Shown here piece by piece: positions 37,577 to 46,220 of a stretch of 64,000 nucleotides of DNA. Source of the DNA: CADEED01 sp036274075 (GTDB taxonomy: Bacteria; Pseudomonadota; Gammaproteobacteria; Steroidobacterales; Steroidobacteraceae); NCBI GenBank assembly GCA_036274075.1, contig DASUGK010000006.1, positions 1 through 64,000 of the forward strand, given 5' to 3'. Each line of letters begins with the position of its first letter. The first letter of the stretch is position 1. A program made the translations under genes and the position numbers. The notes below the pieces were generated by a model, which saw only the letters and a list, made by a program, of their open reading frames with translations, did not search any database and was not told the origin of the DNA.

Positions 37577-38205
37577 GTCGGCACCTCGAAGATGCGCGTC
37601 ACGCGGCCCCAGTCTTCGAGCACCACGGTGAATTCGATGGCGAGCGGCCGTGCCAGCAGCAACTCGTCGACGGTGAGCGGGCTCACCGGGCCATTCGCGA
37701 CCCGCGCCGGCCAATCGTTGCGCCAGGTGCGCGTGACGGGATCGAGGAAGCGCACCTCGACCGAGGTGACTCTGGTGAGCAGCACGCGTTGCCGCGGTTC
37801 GCTGTTGAGCGCGGGGTCCAGCGACAACCAGTGATCGCGCACCAGCGTGCCTTCGGTGAAGCGGTAGCGCACGCGCTGCTCGGCGGGACGCTGGATGCCT
37901 GCGGGATTGCTCCAGCCGTTGCGCGAGAAAGTCACCAGCGTGTTGTCGCGGGCCGTCGCCACGATCGCGGGCTGCAGGTCGCCGGTGCCCTGCGTGTCGC
38001 GCGCGGCGCGCGGCGCGAGCTGCGCGAAGTCCTGGGCCACCACGCGCATGCCGCGCTGGATCTCGGTGACGCGATCCTGCGCCGTGGCCAGCGCGTCGCG
38101 TTCGATCATGGCCTGGTTGAGCGCGCGGTAGCCGATGGAAAACATGACGGCGGCGATGAACAGCGCCACCACCACCTCGATGAGTGTGAAGCCCGCGCGC
38201 CGCAT
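37573..38205 (-). CDS. gspJ: type II secretion minor pseudopilin J
   Basis: A 210-residue pseudopilin with site RRAG|FTLIEVVVALFIAAVM; Glu at +5 is present. The body shows QRGMRVVAQDFAQLAPR and EQRVRYRFTEGTLVRDHW, typical of GspJ. The ATG overlaps the gspI stop by one base (TGATG). With GspI and GspK it forms the pseudopilus tip complex. Confidence 0.93.
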   Translation of the reverse strand: MRRAGFTLIEVVVALFIAAVMFSIGYRALNQAMIERDALATAQDRVTEIQRGMRVVAQDFAQLAPRAARDTQGTGDLQPAIVATARDNTLVTFSRNGWSNPAGIQRPAEQRVRYRFTEGTLVRDHWLSLDPALNSEPRQRVLLTRVTSVEVRFLDPVTRTWRNDWPARVANGPVSPLTVDELLLARPLAIEFTVVLEDWGRVTRIFEVPT

Positions 38206-38846
38206 CAGCGGTCCGGGGGCGGCTTGCCGCCCGGCGGGCCGGGAGTTACCGGCGTGCCGGTATCTCCAGGGGGCACGCCTGGAGCGCCCGGCGTACCCGG
38301 CGCGCCGTTGTCACCGCCGTTGTTGTTGCCCGACGAACCGGTACCCGCCCGGCCGCGCAGCGGCGCGGCGATCGCCTCGCGCCGGTCCGAGCGCGAGCTG
38401 GAAATGAAACCCGTCACGGTTGTGGTCCAGTTCAGTTTCGCGGTGTCACTGCCGCTCGATTCGCCTTCCTCGGTGACCTGGGCGCTTTCCTTCTCGCGCG
38501 TGCCGTTCTCGTCCTCCGCGTCCTCGCCGGTGGGACGCACGCGCACGTCGACGCGGAAAAGTCCTTCGACCATCGGCATTTCCGTGACTTCCTGTTCCCA
38601 TTGCCAGCGCACGCCACCCATCTCGGCGTAATCCGTGCGCTTGCCCTCGACGGGAAACTGCTGGCCGATGCGCAACTCCGTGAGGCGGTTCAGCGCCACC
38701 CACTCGGCCAGCGTCTTGTCCTTGAGGTAACTGACATTGCTGGCCGAGGAGGTGATGGTGCCCAGCAAGGCGCCCGCGGACATGGCGACGATGGCGAGCG
38801 CGATCAGCACCTCGAGCAGCGTGAAGCCGTTTGGGGTCCGTTTCAT
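38205..38846 (-). CDS. gspI: type II secretion minor pseudopilin I with collagen-like tail
   Basis: Residues 1-150 are a normal GspI: site NG|FTLLEVLIALAIVAMS and TLAEWVALNRLTELRI. The protein continues to 213 residues, whereas GspI is usually about 120-130. From about 110 an acidic linker (EDAEDENGTREKESAQ) appears and from 167 a Gly/Pro-rich tail with Gly-X-Y steps (GAPGTPGAPGVPPGDTG). The frame is intact, both ends overlap neighbours (gspH ATGA, gspJ TGATG), so it is not a frameshift artefact. The tail would lie in the periplasm at the pseudopilus tip. Confidence 0.9.
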   Translation of the reverse strand: MKRTPNGFTLLEVLIALAIVAMSAGALLGTITSSASNVSYLKDKTLAEWVALNRLTELRIGQQFPVEGKRTDYAEMGGVRWQWEQEVTEMPMVEGLFRVDVRVRPTGEDAEDENGTREKESAQVTEEGESSGSDTAKLNWTTTVTGFISSSRSDRREAIAAPLRGRAGTGSSGNNNGGDNGAPGTPGAPGVPPGDTGTPVTPGPPGGKPPPDR

Positions 38847-39403
38847 GGCGTGGACGCGGTGCGCACCGGCGGGCCGGCCGGTTCGGTTTCACCCGGCAGC
38901 AGCAAGCGGATGTTGCTCTGCTCGTCGGTGTAGAGCCGCGCCTTGTCTTCGCCGCCGTCGCGGCTCAATTCCACCTCGAAGGACGACAGGTCGCCGTTCG
39001 AGAACACCAGCACCTGCGGGGAATAGTCCTCGATTTCCTTCTTGCGGCTGTCGAGCACGAGCTTGCGCCCCTCGACCACCACGGTGGGTGATATGCCCTC
39101 CGGAAAGTTGCGTTCGCGCAGAGCTTCGTCTTCCTCGACCGGGCGCCATTCGTTGCCCAGCACGTCGAATACCACGAAGGAATAGGCGCGATCGTTGATT
39201 CGGAAGCCGTAGTCCCGCGTCTGCAGCTCGGCCTGCTCGCGCACGTAGGAGAACAGCGCGTCCAGCCTCTCGGCTTCCTGGTCGAGCTCGGTGTCGCGGC
39301 GGTTGCTGCTGAACGTGATCAGCACCATCGCCGACACCAGGCCGATGATGGCGACCACGACCATGATTTCCATCAGCGAAAAGCCGCGCGAGCGCCGCGG
39401 CAT
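38843..39403 (-). CDS. gspH: type II secretion minor pseudopilin H
   Basis: From ATG 39403 the protein is 186 residues with site RSRG|FSLMEIMVVVAIIGLV. The body has RLDALFSYVREQAELQTRDYG-like sequence and EWRPVEEDEALRERNFP, as in GspH. The 60 codons upstream in frame are not GspH-like and overlap gspG. It starts 7 bases after gspG. Confidence 0.92.
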   Translation of the reverse strand: MPRRSRGFSLMEIMVVVAIIGLVSAMVLITFSSNRRDTELDQEAERLDALFSYVREQAELQTRDYGFRINDRAYSFVVFDVLGNEWRPVEEDEALRERNFPEGISPTVVVEGRKLVLDSRKKEIEDYSPQVLVFSNGDLSSFEVELSRDGGEDKARLYTDEQSNIRLLLPGETEPAGPPVRTASTP

Positions 39404-39410
39404 TTTGGAT

Positions 39411-39860
39411 CTACTGGTCGAGATTCCAGTTGCCAATGTCGGCATTTTCGCCTTCGCCGCCTTCCTGGCCGTCGGCCCCGAGCGTATAGAGATCGTATTC
39501 GAGGCCATGCGTTCCCGGGAAAACGTACTGGTACGGATTACCCCATGGATCGAGCGAGATGCGGCGCAAGTATCCGCCTTCACGCCAGTGACGCACCGTC
39601 GGATCGTTCGGACGCTGCACCAGGGCGTTCAGGCCGAGGTCGGTGCTGGGATACTTGAAGTTGTCGAGCCGGTAGAGCGTGAGGCCGGTTTCGATGGCCT
39701 GGATATCCGCCTTGGCCTTGTTGACCTGCGCCTTTCCCACGTTGCTGAAGACATTGGGCAGAATGACGGCCGCCAGCAATCCGATGATGACGACGACCAC
39801 CATGATCTCGATGAGCGTGAAACCTCGGGCGTACCGATGCAGATGCTGGCGCGGAGTCAT
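39411..39860 (-). CDS. gspG: type II secretion major pseudopilin
   Basis: Major pseudopilin, 149 residues from ATG 39860. Site RYARG|FTLIEIMVVVVIIGL with Glu +5, then NKAKADIQAIETGLTLYRLD, YPSTDLGLNALVQRP, and the calcium-loop region SLDPWGNPYQYVFPG and YDLYTLGADGQEGGEG. It leads the gspGHIJKLMN operon; gspE and gspF, which usually precede it, are absent, and a rhombosortase gene faces away 53 bases upstream. Confidence 0.95.
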   Translation of the reverse strand: MTPRQHLHRYARGFTLIEIMVVVVIIGLLAAVILPNVFSNVGKAQVNKAKADIQAIETGLTLYRLDNFKYPSTDLGLNALVQRPNDPTVRHWREGGYLRRISLDPWGNPYQYVFPGTHGLEYDLYTLGADGQEGGEGENADIGNWNLDQ

Positions 39861-39913
39861 GGCGTTTCCACAGGCAAAAGGGCAGGGTCGAATCCGGTGG
39901 CGAATCATAGCAA

Positions 39914-40528
39914 ATGAACGCTGAAGCCCAGTCGCGCGGGTTACCTGCCATCCTCAAGTCGCTCAATTGCGACCGGGGCTACGGGTTGGGCCTGCTGGCC
40001 GCCTGCGCGCTGCTGGCACTGCTGGAATTGGGCGGCGATCCGCTGCGCCTGGCCCTGAGATATGACCGCGACGCTCTGGCCCTGGGCGAGTGGTGGCGGG
40101 CGATCACCGCCCATTTCGTCCACCTGGATGCGGAGCACACGCTGCTCAACACCCTGGGCGTGGTGCTCATGTGGGCGCTGTTCGCGCGCGACTACACCCT
40201 GCCGCGCTGGGCGGCTATCTATCTTTCGTCCGCGCTGGCGATCAGCGCGGGACTGTGGATCTTCGATCCCGGCGTGCCGTGGTACGTCGGTGCCTCCGGT
40301 GCGCTGCACGGCGTGATGGCCGCGGGCACGCTGGCGCATTTGCGACGCCGCGACCTGGACAGCTGGATACTCGCCGTCATCCTGCTCGCCAAGCTCACCT
40401 ACGAACAGGTCGCTGGCTCCATGCCGTTCGCCGGTGATGCCAGCACCGTCGTCGATGCGCATTTGTACGGAGCCATCGGCGGGCTGTCGCTGGCCCTGTT
40501 CCTGCGTTCGCGGCGCGAGCCGCAATGA
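39914..40528 (+). CDS. rrtA: rhombosortase (rhomboid-family intramembrane protease)
   Basis: A 204-residue protein with about six membrane helices and a rhomboid fold: HFVHLDAEHTLLN (about 67-79), the catalytic Ser in VGASGALHG (Ser128) and His in DAHLYGAIGG (His183). Small rhomboids of this size and pattern beside T2SS genes are rhombosortases, which cleave the GlyGly-CTERM tail of T2SS-exported proteins. A protein with such a tail is encoded at 56038-58098. The gene is divergent from gspG and ends just upstream of fabD. A general rhomboid protease is the alternative. Confidence 0.8.
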   Translation: MNAEAQSRGLPAILKSLNCDRGYGLGLLAACALLALLELGGDPLRLALRYDRDALALGEWWRAITAHFVHLDAEHTLLNTLGVVLMWALFARDYTLPRWAAIYLSSALAISAGLWIFDPGVPWYVGASGALHGVMAAGTLAHLRRRDLDSWILAVILLAKLTYEQVAGSMPFAGDASTVVDAHLYGAIGGLSLALFLRSRREPQ

Positions 40529-40551
40529 GGCAGCCGGTATACTCCGCGCCC

Positions 40552-41505
40552 ATGTCAAACCACTCGCTTGCATTCGTCTTCCCCGGCCAGGGCTCCCAGT
40601 CGATCGGCATGATGTCGAAACTCGTCGACCAGTCGCCGGTGGTGCGCGCCACCTTCGACGAGGCCTCTACGGTGCTCGGTTACGACCTCTGGCAGCTGTG
40701 TCAGCAAGGTCCCGCCGAAGACCTCAATTCCACCGAACGCACCCAGCCCGCCATGCTGACGGCAGGCATCGCCACCTGGCGGCTCTGGCAGGAGCGGCAG
40801 GGTCCGGCTCCCTCCGTCGTCACCGGTCACAGCCTCGGTGAATTCACGGCGCTGGTGGCCGCGTCGGCCATCGACTTCGCCACCTGCGTGGACCTGGTGA
40901 GATTCCGCGGCATGGTCATGCAGGAGGCCGTGCCGGCGGGCACGGGCGCGATGGCGGCGTTGTTAGGCCTCGAGGACGCGGACGTCGAGTCGGCCTGTGC
41001 CGAAGCCGCGCAGGGTGGCGGAGTCGTGGAGGCGGTCAATTTCAATTCTCCCGGCCAGGTGGTGATCGCCGGCGACAAGGCCGCGGTGTTGCGCGCCATC
41101 GAGGTGGCGAAATCCCGCGGCGCCAAGCGCGCCATCGAATTGCCGGTGAGCGTGCCCTCGCACAGCAGCCTCATGAAAGCCGCCGGCGCGCGGCTGGGCG
41201 AACGCCTGCAGGCCACCGAAATACGCGCACCGCGCATTCGCTACGTCAGCGCCGTCGATGCGCGCGCGCACGGCGCGCCGGACGACATCCGCGCGTTGCT
41301 GGTCCGCCAGCTCTCCAGCCCGGTGCGCTGGACCGCGACCGTCGCTGCGCTGACCGGCGAGGGTGCCCGGCACATCGTCGAGTGCGGTCCCGGAGGCGTG
41401 CTGGCCGGGCTCGTCAAGCGCATCGCGCGTGGCGGTGACACGCAGACGTTCGCGCTCGAATCCCCCGACAACTTCGCGGCCGCCATCCCGGCGGCCTCGG
41501 CCTGA
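40552..41505 (+). CDS. fabD: malonyl-CoA:ACP transacylase
   Basis: FabD loads malonyl groups onto ACP. The 317-residue protein begins MSNHSLAFVFPGQGSQSIG and has the catalytic GHSLGEF (Ser about 91) and His in SVPSHSSLM. No Shine-Dalgarno is present: TATACT at 40538-40543 ends 8 bases before the ATG, so a leaderless transcript starting at or near the ATG is possible, besides read-through from the rhombosortase gene. First gene of the fatty-acid cluster. Confidence 0.95.
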   Translation: MSNHSLAFVFPGQGSQSIGMMSKLVDQSPVVRATFDEASTVLGYDLWQLCQQGPAEDLNSTERTQPAMLTAGIATWRLWQERQGPAPSVVTGHSLGEFTALVAASAIDFATCVDLVRFRGMVMQEAVPAGTGAMAALLGLEDADVESACAEAAQGGGVVEAVNFNSPGQVVIAGDKAAVLRAIEVAKSRGAKRAIELPVSVPSHSSLMKAAGARLGERLQATEIRAPRIRYVSAVDARAHGAPDDIRALLVRQLSSPVRWTATVAALTGEGARHIVECGPGGVLAGLVKRIARGGDTQTFALESPDNFAAAIPAASA

Positions 41506-41516
41506 AGGACAGACAC

Positions 41517-42248
41517 ATGCTCGAGAACAACACCGCCCTGGTGACCGGGGCCTCCCGCGGAATTGGACAGGCCATCGCCAAGGCGCTGGCCGGCGCAGGT
41601 GCCCGGGTGATCGGCACTGCGACCAGCGAGGCGGGCGCCGCGGGCATAACTTCGTGGCTTGGAAGCAACGGCCGTGGCGCCGTGCTGGACGCCGGGAACG
41701 CGGCCTCCATCGACGCGCTGCTGGCCGACCTGGACGCCCGCGACGAGATGCCCACCATCCTGGTGAACAACGCCGCGATCACCCGCGACACGTTGCTGCT
41801 GCGCATGAAGCCCGAGGATTGGGACGCGGTCATCGCCACCAACCTCACCAGCGTGTTCCGCCTGTCGAAAGGTTGCCTCAAGCGCATGATGAAGGAGCGA
41901 CGCGGCCGGATCGTATCGCTGACGTCCATCGTCGGGCTCACCGGCAACCCCGGACAGGCCAATTACGCGGCCGCCAAGGCCGGTATCCTGGGGTTCACCA
42001 AGTCGCTGGCCAAGGAAATCGCCTCGCGCGGGGTCACCGTGAACGCGGTGGCGCCCGGGTTCATCGACACCGACATGACGCGCGCGCTCAACGACGAGCA
42101 GCGCAGCGCGCTCACGGCGCAAGTGCCCATGGCACGGCTCGGCACCGTCGATGACATTGCCGCGGCGGTGCTGTTCCTCTGCGGTCCTGGAGCCAGCTAC
42201 ATCACGGGTGAGACCCTGCACGTGAACGGCGGCATGTACATGGCCTGA
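41517..42248 (+). CDS. fabG: 3-oxoacyl-ACP reductase
   Basis: A 243-residue NADPH-dependent SDR that reduces 3-oxoacyl-ACP. Motifs: ALVTGASRGIGQAIAKAL, VNNAAITRD, SLTSIVG with Ser, YAAAKAG (Tyr/Lys), and GFIDTDMT. A Shine-Dalgarno AAGGA precedes it, 11 bases after fabD. C-terminal HVNGGMYM is the FabG ending. Confidence 0.95.
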   Translation: MLENNTALVTGASRGIGQAIAKALAGAGARVIGTATSEAGAAGITSWLGSNGRGAVLDAGNAASIDALLADLDARDEMPTILVNNAAITRDTLLLRMKPEDWDAVIATNLTSVFRLSKGCLKRMMKERRGRIVSLTSIVGLTGNPGQANYAAAKAGILGFTKSLAKEIASRGVTVNAVAPGFIDTDMTRALNDEQRSALTAQVPMARLGTVDDIAAAVLFLCGPGASYITGETLHVNGGMYMA

Positions 42249-42431
42249 CGCGGGGGCTACTTTCCCTTACGGACGTGGGGAGTTTGCAACACTCAAATCC
42301 CCGAAAAACAAACAAAAACAAGCACTCACGATTTGACAGCGTGGCGGGGCGGCAAACCTTGCCCTAGAATACGCGCCCGCTGCGTGGCCCAGCCACGCAA
42401 CACAAACAACTCCATTGAGGGCGAATCAGAA
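42249..42431 (+). promoter_or_regulatory. intergenic region and candidate promoter of acpP
   Basis: 183 bases between fabG and acpP. A hairpin GGGGAGTTTG/CAAATCCCC with one bulge (42277-42302) may end the fabG message. TAGAAT (42365-42370) is a candidate -10, but TTGACA at 42333-42338 is 26 bases away, too far for a normal -35. A perfect 8-bp stem TGCGTGGC/GCCACGCA (42381-42399) would lie near the 5' end of the acpP mRNA and could protect this abundant transcript. The second half is A/C-rich and GAGGGCG precedes the ATG. Confidence 0.45.
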
Positions 42432-42671
42432 ATGAGCACGGTTGAACAGCAGGTGAAGGCGATCGTCGCAGAACAGTTGGGCGTCAAGGCAGAGCAGGTA
42501 GTGAATGACGCTTCGTTCGTGGACGACCTCGGAGCCGATTCGCTCGATACGGTCGAGTTGGTGATGGCGCTCGAAGAAGAGTTCGAGATCGAGATCCCGG
42601 ACGAGGACGCCGAGAAGATCACCACCGTGAGCCAGGCGATCACCTATATCTCCGATCGTCGCAAGTCCTGA
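42432..42671 (+). CDS. acpP: acyl carrier protein
   Basis: 79 residues, the usual size. It starts MSTVEQQVKAIVAEQLGV and holds the phosphopantetheine serine in LGADSLDTVELVM (Ser about 38). Acidic throughout. It carries growing acyl chains for FabD, FabG and FabF encoded around it. Confidence 0.97.
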   Translation: MSTVEQQVKAIVAEQLGVKAEQVVNDASFVDDLGADSLDTVELVMALEEEFEIEIPDEDAEKITTVSQAITYISDRRKS

Positions 42672-42748
42672 TAGACCCCTTCGCGGCCGCGCGGTACTGA
42701 TCCGCGCGTGCTCCGCATTCCAATTGCCCTGACTTCACAGAGGATAGT

Positions 42749-43996
42749 GTGTCCAAGCGACGCGTCGTCGTTACCGGGCTCGGTATCGTTTCGCCGGTAG
42801 GCAGTGACATCAAGACGGCCTGGGAGTCGATCCTGGCCGGCAGGAGCGGCATCAAGCCGATCACGCGGATCGACGCCACACCCTTCGCCACGCGTTTCGC
42901 GGGCGGAGTCGAAGGCTTCGACGTCGCGGCGTACATCACGCCGAAGGAAGCCCGGCGCATGGACCCGTTCATGCACTACGGCATGGGTGCGGGCATCCAG
43001 GCGGTGGCGGATTCCGGCATCGACTTCACCAAGGAAGACGGCGATCGCTGCGGAGCCATCATGGGCTCAGGGATAGGTGGCCTGGCGGGCATCGAGGAAG
43101 AGGCCATCACCTGGGAGCGAACCCACAATCCCAAGAAGACCTCGCCGTTCTACATCCCCAGCACCATCGGCAACATGGTCGCGGGTCACCTGTCCATCCG
43201 CTTCGGGCTGCGGGGCCCGAACCTCGGCGTGGTCAGCGCCTGCACGACCTCGACGCACGCCATCGGCATTGCCATGCGCTGCATCCAGTACGGCGATGCC
43301 GACATCATCATCGCCGGCGGATCCGAGTGCGCCACGACGCCCACGGCGCTGGCCGGGTTCAGCCAGGCGCGCGCGCTCTCCGAACGCAACGACGACCCGC
43401 AGGGCGCTAGCCGTCCCTGGGACAAGGACCGCGACGGCTTCGTCATGGGTGACGGCGGCGGCGCGCTGATCCTCGAAGAACTGGAACGCGCCAAGGCGCG
43501 CGGCGCCCGCATCTATGCCGAGGTCATCGGCTTCGGCATGAGCGGCGATGCCTACCATGTGACGGCGCCGCCGGAAGACGGCGCGGGCGCGCGGCTGGCC
43601 ATGGTCAACGCGCTGCGCGATGCCAGGCTCAATCCCACCGACATCCACTATCTCAACGCGCACGCGACGTCGACGCCGCTGGGCGACAGGGCCGAGACCG
43701 TGGCCATCAAGCAGGCCTTCGGCGACTATGCGTACAAGCTGCCGGTGAGCTCGACCAAGTCGATGACCGGGCACTTGCTGGGCGCGGCCGGCGTGGCGGA
43801 GGCGATCTTCTGCATCCTCGCCATCCGCGACAACGTGGCACCGCCGACGACCAACTACCACACGCCGGACCCGGACTGCGATCTCGACTACGTGCCGAAC
43901 ACGGCGCGCCAGGTCGCGATCGAGGCGGCGCTGTCGAACTCCTTCGGCTTCGGCGGCACCAACGGCTCGCTGATCTTCCGCCGCTTCAAGGGCTGA
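42749..43996 (+). CDS. fabF: 3-oxoacyl-ACP synthase II
   Basis: KAS II condensing enzyme, 415 residues from GTG (AGAGGAT upstream). Catalytic triad: Cys in VVSACTTSTHA (about 165), His in NAHATSTPLGD (about 306) and His in MTGHLLGAAG (about 343). C-terminal NSFGFGGTNGSLIF is standard. The Cys neighbourhood reads SACTTS rather than the common TACATG, a small but notable variation. Confidence 0.95.
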   Translation: MSKRRVVVTGLGIVSPVGSDIKTAWESILAGRSGIKPITRIDATPFATRFAGGVEGFDVAAYITPKEARRMDPFMHYGMGAGIQAVADSGIDFTKEDGDRCGAIMGSGIGGLAGIEEEAITWERTHNPKKTSPFYIPSTIGNMVAGHLSIRFGLRGPNLGVVSACTTSTHAIGIAMRCIQYGDADIIIAGGSECATTPTALAGFSQARALSERNDDPQGASRPWDKDRDGFVMGDGGGALILEELERAKARGARIYAEVIGFGMSGDAYHVTAPPEDGAGARLAMVNALRDARLNPTDIHYLNAHATSTPLGDRAETVAIKQAFGDYAYKLPVSSTKSMTGHLLGAAGVAEAIFCILAIRDNVAPPTTNYHTPDPDCDLDYVPNTARQVAIEAALSNSFGFGGTNGSLIFRRFKG

Positions 43997-44016
43997 AGTC
44001 TCCCGCACCGGCGAGC

Positions 44017-45390
44017 GTGGACGCCCGCGTACCTCTCATCAGCAAGGTCGCGGTTCCCGGCGCGACGTTGCGCATGCTCGCGGCCGCGGAGCCGGCCCGG
44101 TTCCCGGTGTACCTCGACAGTGCCGCGCAGGGACCGCTGGCCCGCTACAGCATGCTGGCCTTCGATCCTCGCGAGAACCTGAGGCGCGACGCGGCCGGCG
44201 CCCTGCAATGCACGCAGTGCGAGACCCGCCCCGGCGGCTTCATCGACAATCTCGATGCGTGGTTGCGCCGCGAGCGCGTGCCGCGCGACGCTGCCAAGCC
44301 GCTGCCTTTCCTCGGCGGATGGCTGGTCTATCTTTCCTATGAAATGGCCGCGGAAGTCGAACCGGTGTTGCGCCTGCCGCCGTCTGACGACCCGTTGTCG
44401 GCCTTCGCGCTGCGGGTGCGTCACCTCGCCGTGTACGACCACGCCGCGGATACGGTGTACGCCGTTTCCGAGGATGGCGATGCCGCCATGCACGCGCGCC
44501 TGGTCGAGCAACTGGTGGACGCGGCCCGGCAGCCCGTGACGAATACCGGAGACAATCCGCGCGTCGATCGCTGGGTGGAAGAGCCGCCCGAGCTGTTCCT
44601 GGCGCGCGTGGTGCGCGCCAAGGAATACATCGCGGCGGGTGACGTCTACCAGGCAAACCTGTCGCGGCCCTGGCGCCTGCGGCTGCGCGAAGGCCAGGAC
44701 AGCCGCCGCGTGTACGAGGCATTGCGCCGTGCCAACCCGGCGCCGTTCGCGGCCAGCGTGCACTTCGGCGGCATGGCCATCCTGTCCTCGTCGCCGGAGC
44801 GGCTGCTCAGGATCGAAGGGCGCGAACTGTCGACGCGGCCGATCGCCGGCACGCGCCGGCGCACCGGCGACCCGGGCCAGGACCTGCGCGACACGGCCGA
44901 ACTGATCGCGCATCCCAAGGAACGCGCCGAACACATCATGCTCATCGACCTCGAGCGCAATGACGTCGGCCGCGTCTGCGAGGCCGGCAGCGTGAAGGTC
45001 GACGAATACATGGTCACCGAGACCTACGCCCACGTGCATCACATCGTGTCCAACGTGCGCGGCAACCTGCGCACCGATGCGACTGCCGTCGACGCGCTGC
45101 GGGCGTTGTTTCCCGGCGGCACCATTACCGGGTGCCCCAAGATCCGCTGCATGCAGATCATCGCCGAGCTGGAAGGCGAGGGGCGCGGCGCCTACACGGG
45201 TTCGCTGGGATGGATCGGCACCGATGGTGACGCGGACTTCAACATCCTGATCCGCACGATCACGGTGCGTGGTGACCGCATCGACCTGCGCGCCGGCGCC
45301 GGCATCGTCGCGGATTCCATCCCGGACCGGGAGCTCGAAGAGACGCGCGCCAAGGCGCTCGGCATGTTGCGCGCCTTCGAGCCCACATGA
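44017..45390 (+). CDS. pabB: aminodeoxychorismate synthase component I
   Basis: PabB turns chorismate into 4-amino-4-deoxychorismate for folate synthesis. The 457 residues (GTG start) hold the chorismate-binding fold: GGWLVYLSYEMA, IAAGDVYQANLSR, LSSSPERLL, FPGGTITGCPKIRCM and AGAGIVADS. Position between fabF and pabC supports PabB. However the motif reads RPIAGT (275-279): an Ala where E. coli PabB has the nucleophilic Lys of PIKGT, as in TrpE. Context and the missing TrpG partner favour PabB, but anthranilate synthase-like chemistry cannot be excluded. Confidence 0.82.
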   Translation: MDARVPLISKVAVPGATLRMLAAAEPARFPVYLDSAAQGPLARYSMLAFDPRENLRRDAAGALQCTQCETRPGGFIDNLDAWLRRERVPRDAAKPLPFLGGWLVYLSYEMAAEVEPVLRLPPSDDPLSAFALRVRHLAVYDHAADTVYAVSEDGDAAMHARLVEQLVDAARQPVTNTGDNPRVDRWVEEPPELFLARVVRAKEYIAAGDVYQANLSRPWRLRLREGQDSRRVYEALRRANPAPFAASVHFGGMAILSSSPERLLRIEGRELSTRPIAGTRRRTGDPGQDLRDTAELIAHPKERAEHIMLIDLERNDVGRVCEAGSVKVDEYMVTETYAHVHHIVSNVRGNLRTDATAVDALRALFPGGTITGCPKIRCMQIIAELEGEGRGAYTGSLGWIGTDGDADFNILIRTITVRGDRIDLRAGAGIVADSIPDRELEETRAKALGMLRAFEPT

Positions 45391-46220
45391 ACGAGAATCT
45401 CGGCACCTGGATCGACGGCGTCGCCGCCACCTCCGTGCCGGCCGACGACCGCGGCCTGCATTACGGCGACGGCGTGTTCGAGACCGTGCTGCTGCGCGCC
45501 GGCAGGCCGCGTTTCCTCGCGGCGCATCTCGAACGGCTGCGCCGTGGCCTGGAGCGACTGGGCATCGCGTTCGCGGACGAAGCCGGCCTGCAGGCCGACA
45601 TCGCCCGCGCCGCGTCGTTTGCGCCACCGCGCGCCATTCTCAAGATCGTGATCACGCGCGGCAGCACGCAGCGCCGCGGCTATGCGCCGGCCGGTTTCGT
45701 GCGGGCGCGGCGCATCGTTTCGTTGTGGGAGACGGCGGCGCTCGAACCCGAGCTGCTGGAGAAGGGTGCCGAGCTGCGCATCGCAACGCTGCGCCTGCCC
45801 GAATACAGCGCGCTGGCCGGCGTCAAGCATCTCAACCGGCTGGAAAACGTGCTCGCCGCCGCCGAGAACGGCGGTGCACCCACGTTCGACGCCTTGCTGC
45901 TCGACACGGCGGATCACGTGGTCTCGGGCACGGCCTGCAATGTCTTCGTCGTCAATTCCGGCGCGCTGCTGACGCCGCCCGTGGATCGCGTCGGCATCGC
46001 GGGCGTGATGCGCGGCATCGTGCTGCGCGAAGCACCGCGGCTGGGCATGGCGGCCGAGTCTCGCCTGCTGACGCTGCCGGATGTCCGCGGCGCGGACGGG
46101 ATGTTCGTCACCAATGCACGCATCGGGGTTGTGCCGGTGCGGCGCGTCGGCGAGCATGGGATCCCCATGAGTCCTGTCGTTGCCCGGCTTGCCGCCCACG
46201 TCGAGTCCCTCGATGCGTAA
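45387..46220 (+). CDS. pabC: aminodeoxychorismate lyase
   Basis: PLP class IV enzyme that releases pyruvate and 4-aminobenzoate. 277 residues. Signature parts: HYGDGVFETVLLRAG, GVKHLNRLENVLA with the PLP Lys (about 149), and SGTACNVFVVNSG. The ATG overlaps pabB (ATGA) and the end overlaps mltG by 8 bases. The related branched-chain transaminase is separate in this window (ilvE). Confidence 0.92.
   Translation: MNENLGTWIDGVAATSVPADDRGLHYGDGVFETVLLRAGRPRFLAAHLERLRRGLERLGIAFADEAGLQADIARAASFAPPRAILKIVITRGSTQRRGYAPAGFVRARRIVSLWETAALEPELLEKGAELRIATLRLPEYSALAGVKHLNRLENVLAAAENGGAPTFDALLLDTADHVVSGTACNVFVVNSGALLTPPVDRVGIAGVMRGIVLREAPRLGMAAESRLLTLPDVRGADGMFVTNARIGVVPVRRVGEHGIPMSPVVARLAAHVESLDA

Noticed and set aside
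38205..38348. GspI tail as a frameshift or misassembled fusion
   Set aside because: The stop overlaps the gspJ start exactly (TGATG) and codon bias continues; it reads as genuine coding sequence.
42333..42370. Standard sigma-70 promoter TTGACA...TAGAAT for acpP
   Set aside because: The spacing is 26 bases, far from 17, so the two hexamers cannot be paired with confidence.
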